Source: Pseudoalteromonas arabiensis (GTDB lineage: Bacteria; Pseudomonadota; Gammaproteobacteria; Enterobacterales; Alteromonadaceae). Taken from it: a stretch of 64,000 nt of DNA. Shown in pieces: positions 1-8,287 of the stretch (the stretch's first letter is position 1; every line of letters begins with the position of its first letter). A model generated the notes under the pieces. That model ran no database searches. It had not been told where the DNA came from and saw nothing but the letters and a program-made list of their open reading frames with translations. Where the stretch lies: NCBI RefSeq assembly GCF_001550155.1, contig NZ_LRUF01000026.1, forward strand, positions 1 through 64,000. The letters run 5' to 3'. The position numbers were made by a program, and so were the translations under genes.

Positions 1-117
1 CTTGGTGACAATAGCGTTTTGGACCCACCTGACCCCATGCCGAACTCAGTAGTGAAACGAAACAGCGCCGATGATAGTGTGGCATTTGCCATGTGAAAGT
101 AGGACATCGCCAGGCTC
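1..117 (+). rRNA. rrf: 5S ribosomal RNA, lacking the first few bases
   Basis: The window opens inside a 5S rRNA: the conserved blocks for the CCACCTGA and CATGCCGAACTCAG loops and the GTAGGACATCGCCAGGC 3' stem are all in order. Bacterial 5S is about 120 nt, so only about two bases are missing on the left. It is the last gene of an rRNA operon whose 16S and 23S genes lie outside the window. Confidence 0.95.
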
Positions 118-128
118 CTAATTAGAGA

Positions 129-156
129 AACCCGATTCGAAAGAGTCGGGTTTTTT
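129..156 (+). terminator. Rho-independent terminator of the rRNA operon
   Basis: A stem with CCCGA and TCGGG arms is followed by six T, directly after the 5S 3' end. Confidence 0.85.
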
Positions 157-215
157 GTTGCCTGTAGAAAAATAAAACACCCAACCAAGACCCTACTACT
201 TCTATCCTTGTAGGC

Positions 216-276
216 ATAGTGTGGCATTTGCCATGTGAAAGTAGGACATCCTACTGCGTAGCGCACCATGGCTCCT
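216..276 (+). pseudogene. Partial second 5S rRNA 3' half (remnant)
   Basis: Bases 216-250 repeat 74-108 of the 5S gene exactly (35 bases). Bases 270-291 repeat 113-134, the 5S end and the start of the terminator. Between them the usual few bases are replaced by about 19 unrelated bases. The 5' half of 5S is absent, so this cannot fold as a 5S RNA. It looks like the scar of an rRNA-operon duplication or recombination, and it keeps its own terminator. Confidence 0.75.
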
Positions 277-284
277 AATTAGAG

Positions 285-315
285 AAACCCGTTGCAGTAA
301 TGCAACGGGTTTTTT
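285..315 (+). terminator. Second terminator, downstream of the 5S remnant
   Basis: A GC-rich stem (AACCCGTTGCA with TGCAACGGGTT) is followed by a T run. The start AGAGAAACCCG is shared with the first terminator, but the rest of the stem differs. Confidence 0.85.
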
Positions 316-321
316 CGTGTG

Positions 322-437
322 TGGCGCGCTTTTACATCGCGCGCCACCCGCGAATAGACACCCCATGACACGGAATAAACCCGCTGCTACGCGATAAGCT
401 CGCCCCAACACGTGTGTCGTCGCGATTTTACATCGCG
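322..437. repeat. Two related hairpins with TTTTACATCGCG
   Basis: Two GC-rich hairpins, at 322-346 (TGGCGCG / CGCGCCA arms) and 421-437 (CGCGA / TCGCG arms), share the loop-side sequence TTTTACATCGCG. They look like short dispersed palindromic repeats of the REP type. No coding sequence with good support lies here; an open frame across 202-411 on the minus strand crosses the 5S remnant and is spurious. Confidence 0.5.
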
Positions 438-512
438 TGATAGACTTTTAGCCGCAGGCTATCAGCCGAAACACAGAGACATTAAGTGTCAGCTGACCTG
501 TGTGGGTGTTAG

Positions 513-531
513 GTGCTGAGTCTCTCAGCAC
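513..531. repeat. Perfect 8-bp stem-loop upstream of the FKBP gene
   Basis: GTGCTGAG and CTCAGCAC flank a TCT loop. No T run follows, so it is not a clear terminator. It lies about 90 bases before the FKBP start. Confidence 0.45.
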
Positions 532-621
532 TTGCCCTGCTCATTCTTCACACCTCCACTTGCTTCAGTTACGTTGTTATGCGATAAAGCGTTTATATTT
601 GTAATACAATTTAGGTTTGCT

Positions 622-1050
622 GTGTCTCGTAAGAAAACTACTAAGTCAAAAGGCTCCTCAGGTTTAAACCGTAAAAATAGTGAAGCATTCATCGTTAAGT
701 TCTCATCTCATCCAGATACGCATCAGTGCCCATCGGGTTTAATGTATAAAGTGATTGATGATGTTGAGGGGGAGCGCATAACGGAGTTTGATACTGTGGT
801 GATTAATCAGCGCATTATGCTTGCTGATGGCAGTGTGATTGCCGATAGTTACAAAGCGGGTATGCCAGAGGTGTTCGCTTTATCTGAAGCAATTGAAGGA
901 TTAAAAGAAGGCTTGTTGCTAATGAATATTGGTTCTCGCTATGAATTTGTGGTCCCCCCAGAGCTTGCTTGGGGTAAAAAAGGTAACGGTGGCAAGATTG
1001 GCGCAAACGCAGTGCTGCATTTTGATGTTCGATTAATGCGTTTAGCTTAA
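622..1050 (+). CDS. FKBP-type peptidyl-prolyl cis-trans isomerase
   Basis: Predicted to catalyse cis-trans isomerisation of Xaa-Pro bonds. The C-terminal half has the FKBP fold pattern: SGLMYKVI, LADGSVIADSY, an AIEGLKEGLLLMNIGSRYEF block and the VVPPELAWG flap ending in FDVRLMRLA. The frame is open from a TTG at 532, but that extension covers a hairpin and reads unlike protein. A GTG at 622 gives a product starting VSRKKTTKSKG, about 142 residues, and is preferred. There is no signal peptide, so it is probably cytoplasmic. The basic Ser/Lys-rich N-terminal tail before the domain is unusual for a minimal FKBP. It stands alone; the next gene begins 83 bases on. Confidence 0.75.
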   Translation: MSRKKTTKSKGSSGLNRKNSEAFIVKFSSHPDTHQCPSGLMYKVIDDVEGERITEFDTVVINQRIMLADGSVIADSYKAGMPEVFALSEAIEGLKEGLLLMNIGSRYEFVVPPELAWGKKGNGGKIGANAVLHFDVRLMRLA

Positions 1051-1133
1051 CTCTCTTCGCATGAGTTCCTTAGCATAAGTCGACAGTGTATTTAAAACGC
1101 GTTAACGTTGACTATTGGTTACTGAGGAATATT

Positions 1134-1751
1134 ATGGACGCATTTACTTCACGAGTTTACTTTCTTCGCCATGGCGAGATAGCTACGCTAGGCATTCTTG
1201 CTGGGCAAATCGATATTGTTTTATCTGAGCAAGGCCTTGAACAAATGCGCCAAGCCTCTGCTGAGCTTATAAATTTAAATGCCATATATAGCTCACCGCT
1301 AAAACGTTGCTCAGTCCATGCAGATTATTTAGCCAACCAACATAACTTGAATGTACAGTACAATAACGCGCTGAAAGAGTTTAATTTCGGTGATTGGGAC
1401 GGCCAAGACTATCAGCAACTTTGGCAGCAAACTAGTAAACCTCATATCGGTGATTTTTGGCAGCATCCTTGGCAAGTAAAAGTACCTAATGGTGAGTCTA
1501 TGGCAGACTTTTATGCACGAGTAGAGGCATGGTGGCAAACGTTTTTACAATCATTGTGCGAATCTAAGCATGAACAGTCATTGGTAATTAGTCACGCAGG
1601 TGTGATTAAACAAATCCTTGCTATTGTTTGCCTGATGCCAAAACAATCAGCTACGCATTTAAATGTTTTCCATCTCCCTTATGCAGGGCTAATTACACTC
1701 GATGTATATATAGATGAACAAGGGCAAGCTTGGCCAAAAATTGTTTTTTAG
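1134..1751 (+). CDS. cobC: Histidine phosphatase, probable alpha-ribazole phosphatase
   Basis: A branch-1 histidine phosphatase: the phospho-acceptor motif LRHGE is at about residues 11-15 and the second histidine is in ISHAGVIKQ. The length (205 aa) suits CobC, which removes the 5'-phosphate from alpha-ribazole phosphate or cobalamin phosphate in the nucleotide-loop pathway. The specific call rests on context: the gene lies immediately before a cobalamin riboswitch and a cob/btu operon. The start at 1134 is chosen because a GAGGA site precedes it; an upstream ATG at 1086 lacks one. The gene lies 5' of the riboswitch, so the riboswitch does not control it directly. Confidence 0.75.
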   Translation: MDAFTSRVYFLRHGEIATLGILAGQIDIVLSEQGLEQMRQASAELINLNAIYSSPLKRCSVHADYLANQHNLNVQYNNALKEFNFGDWDGQDYQQLWQQTSKPHIGDFWQHPWQVKVPNGESMADFYARVEAWWQTFLQSLCESKHEQSLVISHAGVIKQILAIVCLMPKQSATHLNVFHLPYAGLITLDVYIDEQGQAWPKIVF

Positions 1752-1796
1752 CCATCTAGAGCGATATTCATTGAATTATTTACTTAGCCCGCCATA

Positions 1797-1905
1797 ATAC
1801 TCATATGCTATGGAATGGAGTGAAATTCTCCAGCTGTTCCCGCAACTGTAATCCATATAAATATATGGTCAGCCAGATACTTAGTACTAACAATTAATCA
1901 TCGAG
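1797..1905 (+). promoter_or_regulatory. Cobalamin (B12) riboswitch
   Basis: The conserved core is readable: GGAGTGAAATTCTCCAGCTG, then TTCCCGCAACTGTAA, then a short hairpin (CCATAT / ATATGG), then the B12-box-like GTCAGCCAGATAC. Order and spacing match the known cobalamin riboswitch. It lies between cobC and btuD, and should repress the uptake and salvage operon when adenosylcobalamin or another cobalamin is plentiful. The exact ends are approximate, since the 3' partner of the kissing loop was not resolved. Confidence 0.88.
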
Positions 1906-1983
1906 CGGGTCAACTCACGTCATTTTCTGGTACTTAGCAGTACTTTCTTGTGCGTTGTGCTTACTCGCCAAGAGAGAAAAAGC

Positions 1984-2814
1984 TTGCAACAAAATAGCCT
2001 TAGCGCTGCGCCATTGATATCAGTGTCTGATTTAAGTTGGGGTACTGCGAATAAAACCATACTTGAATCAATTAACCTTGAGTTAAAGGCAGGGCAGTTT
2101 ATAGGTTTACTCGGCCCTAATGGGGCTGGTAAATCAAGCCTGCTGCGTTGTCTTTATCGTTACTTGAAACCTCAGCAAGGAGCTGTGCTGCTAAGCGGTC
2201 AAGATATCTGGCAAATCAGTGCTGATGAGTATGCAAAGCAGGTTGCTGTGGTTTTACAAGAATCACCATCGCAGTTTAATTTGTCTTTATTCGATGTGGT
2301 GAGTTTAGGCTTAACACCTCATAAGCGACTTTTTAGCGGTACGTCTGCCAATGATAAGCAACGAATATATCAAGCGATAGAGCAGGTTGGTTTATCTCAT
2401 CATAGTGAACAAGCATTTGATTCGCTTTCAGGCGGCGAAAAGCAAAGAGCGCTCATTGCACGCTCTATTGTACAGCAGCCTAAGTTGCTCATCATGGATG
2501 AGCCAACTAGCCATCTTGATGTTAAATACCAAATTCAAATTATGGAATTAGCGAAGTCCCTCGATGTAACTGTGCTTGCCTCTTTCCATGATCTAAATCT
2601 CGCAGCGAGTTTATGTGATGAGCTACTGGTGATTGATGAAGGTCGCTTGGTTTGTCAGGGGCAACCAAAAGCGGTGCTAACAGAGCAGCTGTTGAGCGAT
2701 GTATTTGACGTCTGTGCAGCGGTATCTGCTCATCCGCAATCAAGCACTGAAAAGTTTATTCCGCATATAACTTATTTCTATGGTTATCAGACACAGGAGC
2801 ATCAACATGACTGA
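1984..2814 (+). CDS. btuD: Cobalamin ABC transporter, ATP-binding protein
   Basis: The ATPase of the BtuCDF importer on the cytoplasmic face. Walker A is GPNGAGKSS, the ABC signature is LSGGEKQR, Walker B is LLIMDEPTSHLD and the switch His is in ASFHDLN. No ATG is available at the N-terminus. The frame is open from a TTG at 1948; a TTG at 1984 behind GAGAGA gives a product starting at the QQNSLSAAP segment, which fits the domain start better. This start is uncertain by 12 codons. It is the first gene after the riboswitch and overlaps btuC by 8 bases. Confidence 0.87.
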   Translation: MQQNSLSAAPLISVSDLSWGTANKTILESINLELKAGQFIGLLGPNGAGKSSLLRCLYRYLKPQQGAVLLSGQDIWQISADEYAKQVAVVLQESPSQFNLSLFDVVSLGLTPHKRLFSGTSANDKQRIYQAIEQVGLSHHSEQAFDSLSGGEKQRALIARSIVQQPKLLIMDEPTSHLDVKYQIQIMELAKSLDVTVLASFHDLNLAASLCDELLVIDEGRLVCQGQPKAVLTEQLLSDVFDVCAAVSAHPQSSTEKFIPHITYFYGYQTQEHQHD

Positions 2815-3796
2815 TACAATGCGTTTAAGTATATGTGTTGTCGTTGGAGTTATTAGTTGCTTTTTAGCACTGAGCTTTGGTGCTGCAAATACACCGCTGA
2901 GTGAGGTTTTCAATGGCTTGTTTAGCCAAGGTAGCGATGAATTTGTGCAGCGCATTATTTGGCAGTTGCGTATGCCAAGAACAGTGCTGGCATTTTTAGC
3001 GGGATCTGGACTTGCTCTCGCGGGATTAATTTTGCAGACCGTAACCCGAAACCCACTTGCTGATCCTTACTTGTTTGGTATTTCTTCCGGGGCTTCATTT
3101 GGTGTGGTGTGCTTTATAGCCCTAACAGGTGTGAGTTTTGGCTTTAGTATGTCAGTTGCAGCATTTGCCGGAAGCTTACTTTCTATGCTGTTGCTTATTG
3201 CTATTGCAGGGCGTCGCCATGTTGGCCAAGTTGAAGCCATGTTACTTGCTGGTGTTGCTCTATCTTTTTTATTTAGTGCTCTGACTAGTCTGCTGCTTTA
3301 TTTTAGCGATCCTCAAGCCATAACCGCTATTTTGTTTTGGACTATGGGCAGTTTTTCTCGTGCCCAGTGGGACACTCTTTGGTTGCCATTTGCCGTTATT
3401 ATTGCCTGCATGACGCTGATGATTGCATTTCGTCGTCAGCTCAATGCAATGCTGCTTGGTGATGAAAGTGCTGCGACCTTGGGGATTCATGTACAGCGCT
3501 TTCGAATCATGATGCTGCTGCTAAGCTCATTAATTACAGCAGTGCTTGTTGCCATGTGTGGGGGCGTTGGTTTTGTCGGCCTGATGATCCCACATATTGT
3601 GCGCTACTTTTCACCGCAAGGCAGCAGCCATAACTTAGTTATGACATCCTTGGTCGGTGGTATTTTTATGGTGTGGGTAGATGTGTTATGCCGAACCCTA
3701 TTGAATACCCAAGAACTACCCGTTGGTGTGATCACCGCAGCTATCGGTAGCGTGTTCTTTTTATTTTTACTTTACTTTCGTAAACAGAGCAGGTAG
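2807..3796 (+). CDS. btuC: Cobalamin ABC transporter permease (FecCD family)
   Basis: A membrane permease with about ten hydrophobic segments. Family landmarks are LRMPRTVLAFLAGSGLALAG, NPLADPYLFGISSGA and VGFVGLMIPHIVRYF. At 329 aa the length is typical of BtuC/FecD. The start is the ATG at 2807, with AGGAG just upstream, overlapping the end of btuD, which implies translational coupling. The frame opens earlier (2780), but that start has no site. It works with the preceding ATPase and the distal BtuF-like binding protein. The substrate is inferred from the riboswitch and the cob genes. Confidence 0.9.
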   Translation: MTDTMRLSICVVVGVISCFLALSFGAANTPLSEVFNGLFSQGSDEFVQRIIWQLRMPRTVLAFLAGSGLALAGLILQTVTRNPLADPYLFGISSGASFGVVCFIALTGVSFGFSMSVAAFAGSLLSMLLLIAIAGRRHVGQVEAMLLAGVALSFLFSALTSLLLYFSDPQAITAILFWTMGSFSRAQWDTLWLPFAVIIACMTLMIAFRRQLNAMLLGDESAATLGIHVQRFRIMMLLLSSLITAVLVAMCGGVGFVGLMIPHIVRYFSPQGSSHNLVMTSLVGGIFMVWVDVLCRTLLNTQELPVGVITAAIGSVFFLFLLYFRKQSR

Positions 3797-3799
3797 CTG

Positions 3800-4861
3800 A
3801 TGTTTAATATCATGCCAATTAACCAACAATTTTCAGCTGTTATTCAACAAAAAATAGACCTTAAAACAAAGCCGCTTGGTGCCTTAGGTCAGCTTGAGAA
3901 TTGTGCTAAACAATTAACGCTTATTTTTTCAAAGCAGCTTGATAGTGAGCAGGCACTAGTTGCCTTTAAACCGGTTATTTCAACCCCCTCTTTGGTTGTA
4001 TTTGCAGGCGACCATGGTGTGGCAAGCCAAGGGGTGTCAATTGCTCCTAGCAGTGTTACATCACAAATGGTGGCAAACTTTGCAGCAGGAGGTGCAGCGA
4101 TCAATGTTTTTTGTCGCCAGCTTGGCTGGCAGCTAGAAGTTGTTGATGCTGGAACACTCACTACGGCACACGATAAAAGTGTGCATAACCAGCGTTTAGG
4201 TGAAATCACTGCACCACTGCATACTGAAATGGCTATGTCACTTAATCAGGTTGAAAAAGGGTTTGAATTAGCCAAGCAGCGAGTTCATTCACTCTATGAG
4301 CAAGGCTGCAATACCATCGCCTTTGGTGAGATGGGCATTGGCAATACCACAAGTGCTGCAGCACTAATGGCTGCTTTGTTGTCTTTACCTGCCAGCCAAT
4401 GTGTTGGTAAAGGCACTGGTGTGAGTGACGAGGTTATTGCTAAAAAAATCAAGGTTGTTGAGCTAGCCCTTCAATTACATCAAGCCCATTTTGACGACCC
4501 TTTAATGACGCTAGCGGCATTAGGTGGGTTTGAAATTGTACAGATCACCGGTGCCATTTTAGCTGCTGCTGAGCTTGGTATGGCTGTGATCGTTGATGGC
4601 TTTATTTGTACCGCAGGGGCGCTTGTTGCAACTCGTATTAATGCAAACGCTCGTGATTACATGTTATTTGCCCATGTCTCTGATGAGCAAGGACACAAAA
4701 TAATGCTCAATGCCTTGCATGCATCACCTTTATTACAGCTCGATTTACGTTTAGGAGAGGGCACTGGGGCTGCGCTTGCCTTACCTTTACTGCAAGCATC
4801 TTTGGCGTTTTACAATGACATGGCAAGTTTTGCCGATGCTAATGTTAAGCAAGTAGTTTGA
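3800..4861 (+). CDS. cobT: Nicotinate-nucleotide--dimethylbenzimidazole phosphoribosyltransferase
   Basis: CobT makes alpha-ribazole 5'-phosphate from nicotinate mononucleotide and dimethylbenzimidazole, activating the lower ligand of B12. The family blocks are clear: KTKPLGALGQLE near the N-terminus, VFAGDHGVASQGVS, GEMGIGNTTSAAAL, and the C-terminal RLGEGTGAALALPLL with the catalytic glutamate. It has 353 residues, the usual length. It begins 3 bases after btuC and ends 1 base before cobS, so it is in the same operon. Confidence 0.95.
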   Translation: MFNIMPINQQFSAVIQQKIDLKTKPLGALGQLENCAKQLTLIFSKQLDSEQALVAFKPVISTPSLVVFAGDHGVASQGVSIAPSSVTSQMVANFAAGGAAINVFCRQLGWQLEVVDAGTLTTAHDKSVHNQRLGEITAPLHTEMAMSLNQVEKGFELAKQRVHSLYEQGCNTIAFGEMGIGNTTSAAALMAALLSLPASQCVGKGTGVSDEVIAKKIKVVELALQLHQAHFDDPLMTLAALGGFEIVQITGAILAAAELGMAVIVDGFICTAGALVATRINANARDYMLFAHVSDEQGHKIMLNALHASPLLQLDLRLGEGTGAALALPLLQASLAFYNDMASFADANVKQVV

Positions 4862-4862
4862 T

Positions 4863-5669
4863 ATGAGCGTTGAACATCACACTTCAAACACGACCCCAAG
4901 CCAGCTTCAGTTATTTTTGCTGGCGCTTAGTTTTCTAACGCGTATCCCCGTTAAATTAAACTTTGAGGTATCGAGCACGGCACTCAATCAGGCCAGCCGT
5001 TATTTTGCATTAGTTGGAGTGTTATTAGGTGTACTTTTAGCGCTGAGCTTTTTACTGCTAAGTTGGTTATTCCCTGTAGCCATTGCAGTCGCGTTAGTTA
5101 TGGCGTTTAGCTTGGTAATCACAGGGGCCTTTCATGAAGATGGTCTAGCTGATGTGTGGGATGGCTTTGGTGGCGGTTGGCAAGTTGCAGATAAGCTGAG
5201 CATTATGAAAGATAGTCGCTTAGGTACCTATGGTGCTGCGGCGTTAATGATGGCCTTATTAATTAAGTACCAAACACTCGTCGCACTTAGTGAAGTAACC
5301 AGTACTCTGATTATTGCACTTGTTTTAGGGCAAAGCTTAAGCCGTGTTGTCGCAACAAGTTTAATTGCAGACATGGACTATGTAAGTCAGGACGCCACAT
5401 CTAAAGTAAAACCAATAGCGATGCATTTAAGCACGCAAAGTTATCAAATACTGCTAGCAACGGGCGGTGCGGTGTTAGCAATTGCATGGTTGTTTTTTGG
5501 CTACACCCTAGGGCAAATATTAATACTCGTCAGTGTGCTTTTTGTTACTCGTTTACTATTAAAGCGCTGGTTTGAAAAACAGTTATCTGGCTATACCGGT
5601 GATTGCTTAGGAGCAGCCCAGCAAGTGTCAGAGCTTGCTACCTACCTTTACTTGGTGAGTTTATTATGA
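4863..5669 (+). CDS. cobS: Adenosylcobinamide-GDP ribazoletransferase
   Basis: Cobalamin synthase joins adenosylcobinamide-GDP to alpha-ribazole (phosphate) to finish the nucleotide loop. It is an integral membrane protein with several hydrophobic segments. The metal-binding signature is present as GAFHEDGLADVWDGFGGG, followed by IMKDSRLGTYG. It is 268 aa, slightly longer than the enterobacterial form. Its stop overlaps the cobU start in an ATGA arrangement. Confidence 0.94.
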   Translation: MSVEHHTSNTTPSQLQLFLLALSFLTRIPVKLNFEVSSTALNQASRYFALVGVLLGVLLALSFLLLSWLFPVAIAVALVMAFSLVITGAFHEDGLADVWDGFGGGWQVADKLSIMKDSRLGTYGAAALMMALLIKYQTLVALSEVTSTLIIALVLGQSLSRVVATSLIADMDYVSQDATSKVKPIAMHLSTQSYQILLATGGAVLAIAWLFFGYTLGQILILVSVLFVTRLLLKRWFEKQLSGYTGDCLGAAQQVSELATYLYLVSLL

Positions 5670-6196
5670 GCCAACAACATACTTTAATTTTAGGTGGTGC
5701 GCGCAGCGGTAAAAGCCGTTTTGCTGAGCAGCAGGCAATAAATTCAAACAAGCCGCTTATCTACATTGCCACAGCAAATGCAGGTGATGAAGAAATGACA
5801 GCCCGAATTAATAGGCATCAAGCAGAGCGTGCTAAGCATTGGCAACTTGTTGAAGAGCCTTTGTATTTAGCCAAAGCATTACAACAGTATAGCCAAGCTG
5901 AAAACTGTATTTTAGTGGACTGTTTAACCCTGTGGTTGAGTAATTGCTTATGCCAGCATGGTGAAACATTTTGGCTTGAGCAAAAAGCGGCCTTACTTGA
6001 TGTGCAAGCAAAATTGCTTGGTGAAGTGATTTTTGTTAGTAACGAAGTAGGTCATGGTATTGTGCCGCTCGGTGAATTAAGTCGTCAGTTTGTTGATCAT
6101 TCTGGCTGGTTGCATCAAGCCTTAGCACAGCAAGTTACACGTGTTGAGTTTGTGATTGCAGGCCTTGCACAAACCTTAAAAAGTGAAAAATCATGA
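5666..6196 (+). CDS. cobU: Adenosylcobinamide kinase / guanylyltransferase
   Basis: A bifunctional enzyme that phosphorylates adenosylcobinamide and then transfers GMP to it. The P-loop GGARSGKS is at residues 10-17; further on are RINRHQAERAKHW (guanylylated histidine region), ILVDCLTLWLSN and FVSNEVGHGIVP. The ATG at 5666 is chosen because it overlaps the cobS stop (ATGA) and gives the standard N-terminus. The frame opens at 5603, but that part reads the end of cobS. It overlaps cobQ by ATGA at its 3' end. Confidence 0.94.
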   Translation: MSQQHTLILGGARSGKSRFAEQQAINSNKPLIYIATANAGDEEMTARINRHQAERAKHWQLVEEPLYLAKALQQYSQAENCILVDCLTLWLSNCLCQHGETFWLEQKAALLDVQAKLLGEVIFVSNEVGHGIVPLGELSRQFVDHSGWLHQALAQQVTRVEFVIAGLAQTLKSEKS

Positions 6197-7677
6197 AAAC
6201 AATAATGGTGCAAGGCACGACCTCAGATGCAGGTAAAAGTACTCTTGTCGCAGCACTTTGCCGAATCTTTGCTGAGCGAGGCGTTAAGGTTGCGCCCCTT
6301 AAGCCACAAAATATGGCATTAAATAGCGCTGTAACCGCCGATGGTGGCGAGATAGGTCGAGCACAAGCTCTACAAGCTATAGCAGCAAAAGTGCCCGCAG
6401 AAGTCGATTTTAACCCTATCTTATTAAAACCTAACAGCGATACCGGGGCGCAGGTCATTGTTCATGGTAAAGCGCTGTCGAATATGGAAGCGGGCAGTTA
6501 TCATGACTACAAAAAAGTGGCGATGGATGCGGTTCTTACTTCGCAGCAGCGCTTAAGTGAGCGTTTTGAATTACTTATTGTTGAAGGAGCAGGGAGCCCT
6601 GCAGAAATTAATCTGCGTGAAAATGATATTGCCAATATGGGCTACGCCGAGGCGGTAGATTGCCCAGTGATCATTATTGCCGATATCGACAAAGGTGGTG
6701 TGTTTGCCCATTTAGTCGGTACATTAGCGTTATTATCAGAATCAGAGCAAGCGCGAGTAAAAGGCTTTGTGATTAATCGTTTTCGGGGTGATATTGCGTT
6801 ATTGCAAGGTGGCCTTGATTGGTTAGAGCAATACACCAATAAGCCAGTGCTTGGGGTGTTACCTTATTTACATGACTTAGCACTAGATGCTGAAGATGCC
6901 GTTGCTATAACTAATCAGGTCGATAAACCGCAATTACGCATAGCAGTGCCGTTACTCCCTCATATTAGTAATCACACAGATTTTGATGCTTTGCGATTAC
7001 AACCCGAAATCGATTTACAGTATGTACGTCATACTCAGGCTATTCCAAGTGTTGATCTGATTATTATTCCGGGTAGTAAAAATGTACTTAGCGACTTAGC
7101 GTTTTTAAAAAATGAAGGTTGGCATAAACAAATAACACGTCATCTACGCTATGGTGGCAAAGTGCTCGGAGTATGTGGTGGGCTGCAGATGTTAGGTAAC
7201 TACCTTGCTGATCCACATGCTGTTGAATCTAATTTAGGTAGCGCAGAAGGACTAAGGCTTGCTGACTTTGAAACCCAATTAGGGCAACAAAAAGTACTAA
7301 GCCAAGTCTCTGGCACTCTTCATTTAAACAATAGCAATAAAGCAATTTCAGGTTATGAAATTCACGCAGGGATAAGCCAAGGGCCGGCATTTGAAAAGCC
7401 ATTTTTGAGTTTTAATAATCACCCAAGTGGATTCAAAGTAGATGGCTTTATTAGTAATGATAACCAAATAGCAGGTACTTACTTACATGGCTTGTTCGAT
7501 ACCCCTGAGGGCGTATCTGAGCTAATAACTTGGCTTGCACCAAATAGCCAAATAAATCCCATTGATATTAATTTAAACCGTGAACAGCAGTTAAGCCGTT
7601 TAGCAAACGTGGTAGCAGAGAATCTCGATATTGAACAAATCATCAATATTTATGAGAATTTCAATTTAGAGGCATAA
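6193..7677 (+). CDS. cobQ: Cobyric acid synthase
   Basis: Glutamine-dependent amidation of adenosyl-cobyrinate a,c-diamide to cobyric acid (CobQ/CbiP). The N-terminal BioD-like ATPase half begins VQGTTSDAGKSTLVAALC, followed by LKPQNMALNS. The C-terminal class I amidotransferase half carries LGVCGGLQMLGNYL (nucleophile Cys) and GTYLHGLFD. It has 494 residues, as expected. The corrin-ring genes that would make its substrate de novo are not in the window, so it may act on salvaged incomplete corrinoids. It is part of the riboswitch-led operon. Confidence 0.95.
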   Translation: MKTIMVQGTTSDAGKSTLVAALCRIFAERGVKVAPLKPQNMALNSAVTADGGEIGRAQALQAIAAKVPAEVDFNPILLKPNSDTGAQVIVHGKALSNMEAGSYHDYKKVAMDAVLTSQQRLSERFELLIVEGAGSPAEINLRENDIANMGYAEAVDCPVIIIADIDKGGVFAHLVGTLALLSESEQARVKGFVINRFRGDIALLQGGLDWLEQYTNKPVLGVLPYLHDLALDAEDAVAITNQVDKPQLRIAVPLLPHISNHTDFDALRLQPEIDLQYVRHTQAIPSVDLIIIPGSKNVLSDLAFLKNEGWHKQITRHLRYGGKVLGVCGGLQMLGNYLADPHAVESNLGSAEGLRLADFETQLGQQKVLSQVSGTLHLNNSNKAISGYEIHAGISQGPAFEKPFLSFNNHPSGFKVDGFISNDNQIAGTYLHGLFDTPEGVSELITWLAPNSQINPIDINLNREQQLSRLANVVAENLDIEQIINIYENFNLEA

Positions 7678-7686
7678 GGAACAATA

Positions 7687-8286
7687 ATGAGCGAACAGAA
7701 TCAAGATAAGCACCAACAACGCCAGCAAAAAGTTAAAGAAAAAGTCGACGAACGGATTGCTGCTGCACAAAAAGAACAGGGTATTTTTCAGGTTATAACT
7801 GGCAATGGCAAGGGTAAATCGACTTCTGGGTTTGGTACTGTTGCACGTGCGGTTGGTCACGGAATGAAAGCGGCTGTGTGTCAGTTTATTAAAGGGACTT
7901 GGGAGTGCGGTGAGCGTAACCTATTGGAAAAAGCAGGGGTTGAATTTGTTATTATGAACACCGGTTTTACTTGGGAAACACAAAACAAAGAGTCAGATAC
8001 CGCTGCTGCGCAGGTGACATGGCAAGAAGCAAAAAGAATGCTGAAGGATGACTCGATTAACCTCGTTATGCTAGACGAAATAACCTACATGATCACCTAC
8101 GGCTATATTGATTTAGATGAAGTGCTAGAGGCAATTGGCTCTCGCCCTGCTATGCAATCGGTGATTATTACTGGGCGTGGAGCGCACCGAAAATTGACCG
8201 ACTTAGCTGATACAGTCAGTGAAGTCAAAAATGTAAAACACGCTTTTGATGCAGGAATAAAAGCGCAAAAAGGGTTCGATTATTAA
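7687..8286 (+). CDS. cobO: Corrinoid adenosyltransferase
   Basis: Transfers the adenosyl group from ATP to the cobalt of cob(I)alamin or cobinamide (CobO/BtuR/CobA type). It has the variant P-loop TGNGKGKSTSGFGTVARA, VCQFIKGTWECGERNL and MLDEITYMITYGYID. The first 35 residues are a charged Gln/Lys-rich helix, which is longer than a minimal CobA but common in CobO. The start ATG lies 9 bases after cobQ and has an AAGGA site. It precedes the binding-protein gene by one base. Confidence 0.94.
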   Translation: MSEQNQDKHQQRQQKVKEKVDERIAAAQKEQGIFQVITGNGKGKSTSGFGTVARAVGHGMKAAVCQFIKGTWECGERNLLEKAGVEFVIMNTGFTWETQNKESDTAAAQVTWQEAKRMLKDDSINLVMLDEITYMITYGYIDLDEVLEAIGSRPAMQSVIITGRGAHRKLTDLADTVSEVKNVKHAFDAGIKAQKGFDY

Positions 8287-8287
8287 C

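Noticed and set aside
202..411. Minus-strand open frame over the 5S remnant
   Set aside because: It covers a duplicated rRNA fragment, a terminator and a hairpin, and its product has no protein-like pattern.
532..621. N-terminal extension of the FKBP gene
   Set aside because: It begins with TTG at the end of a hairpin, and the GTG at 622 gives a better protein start.
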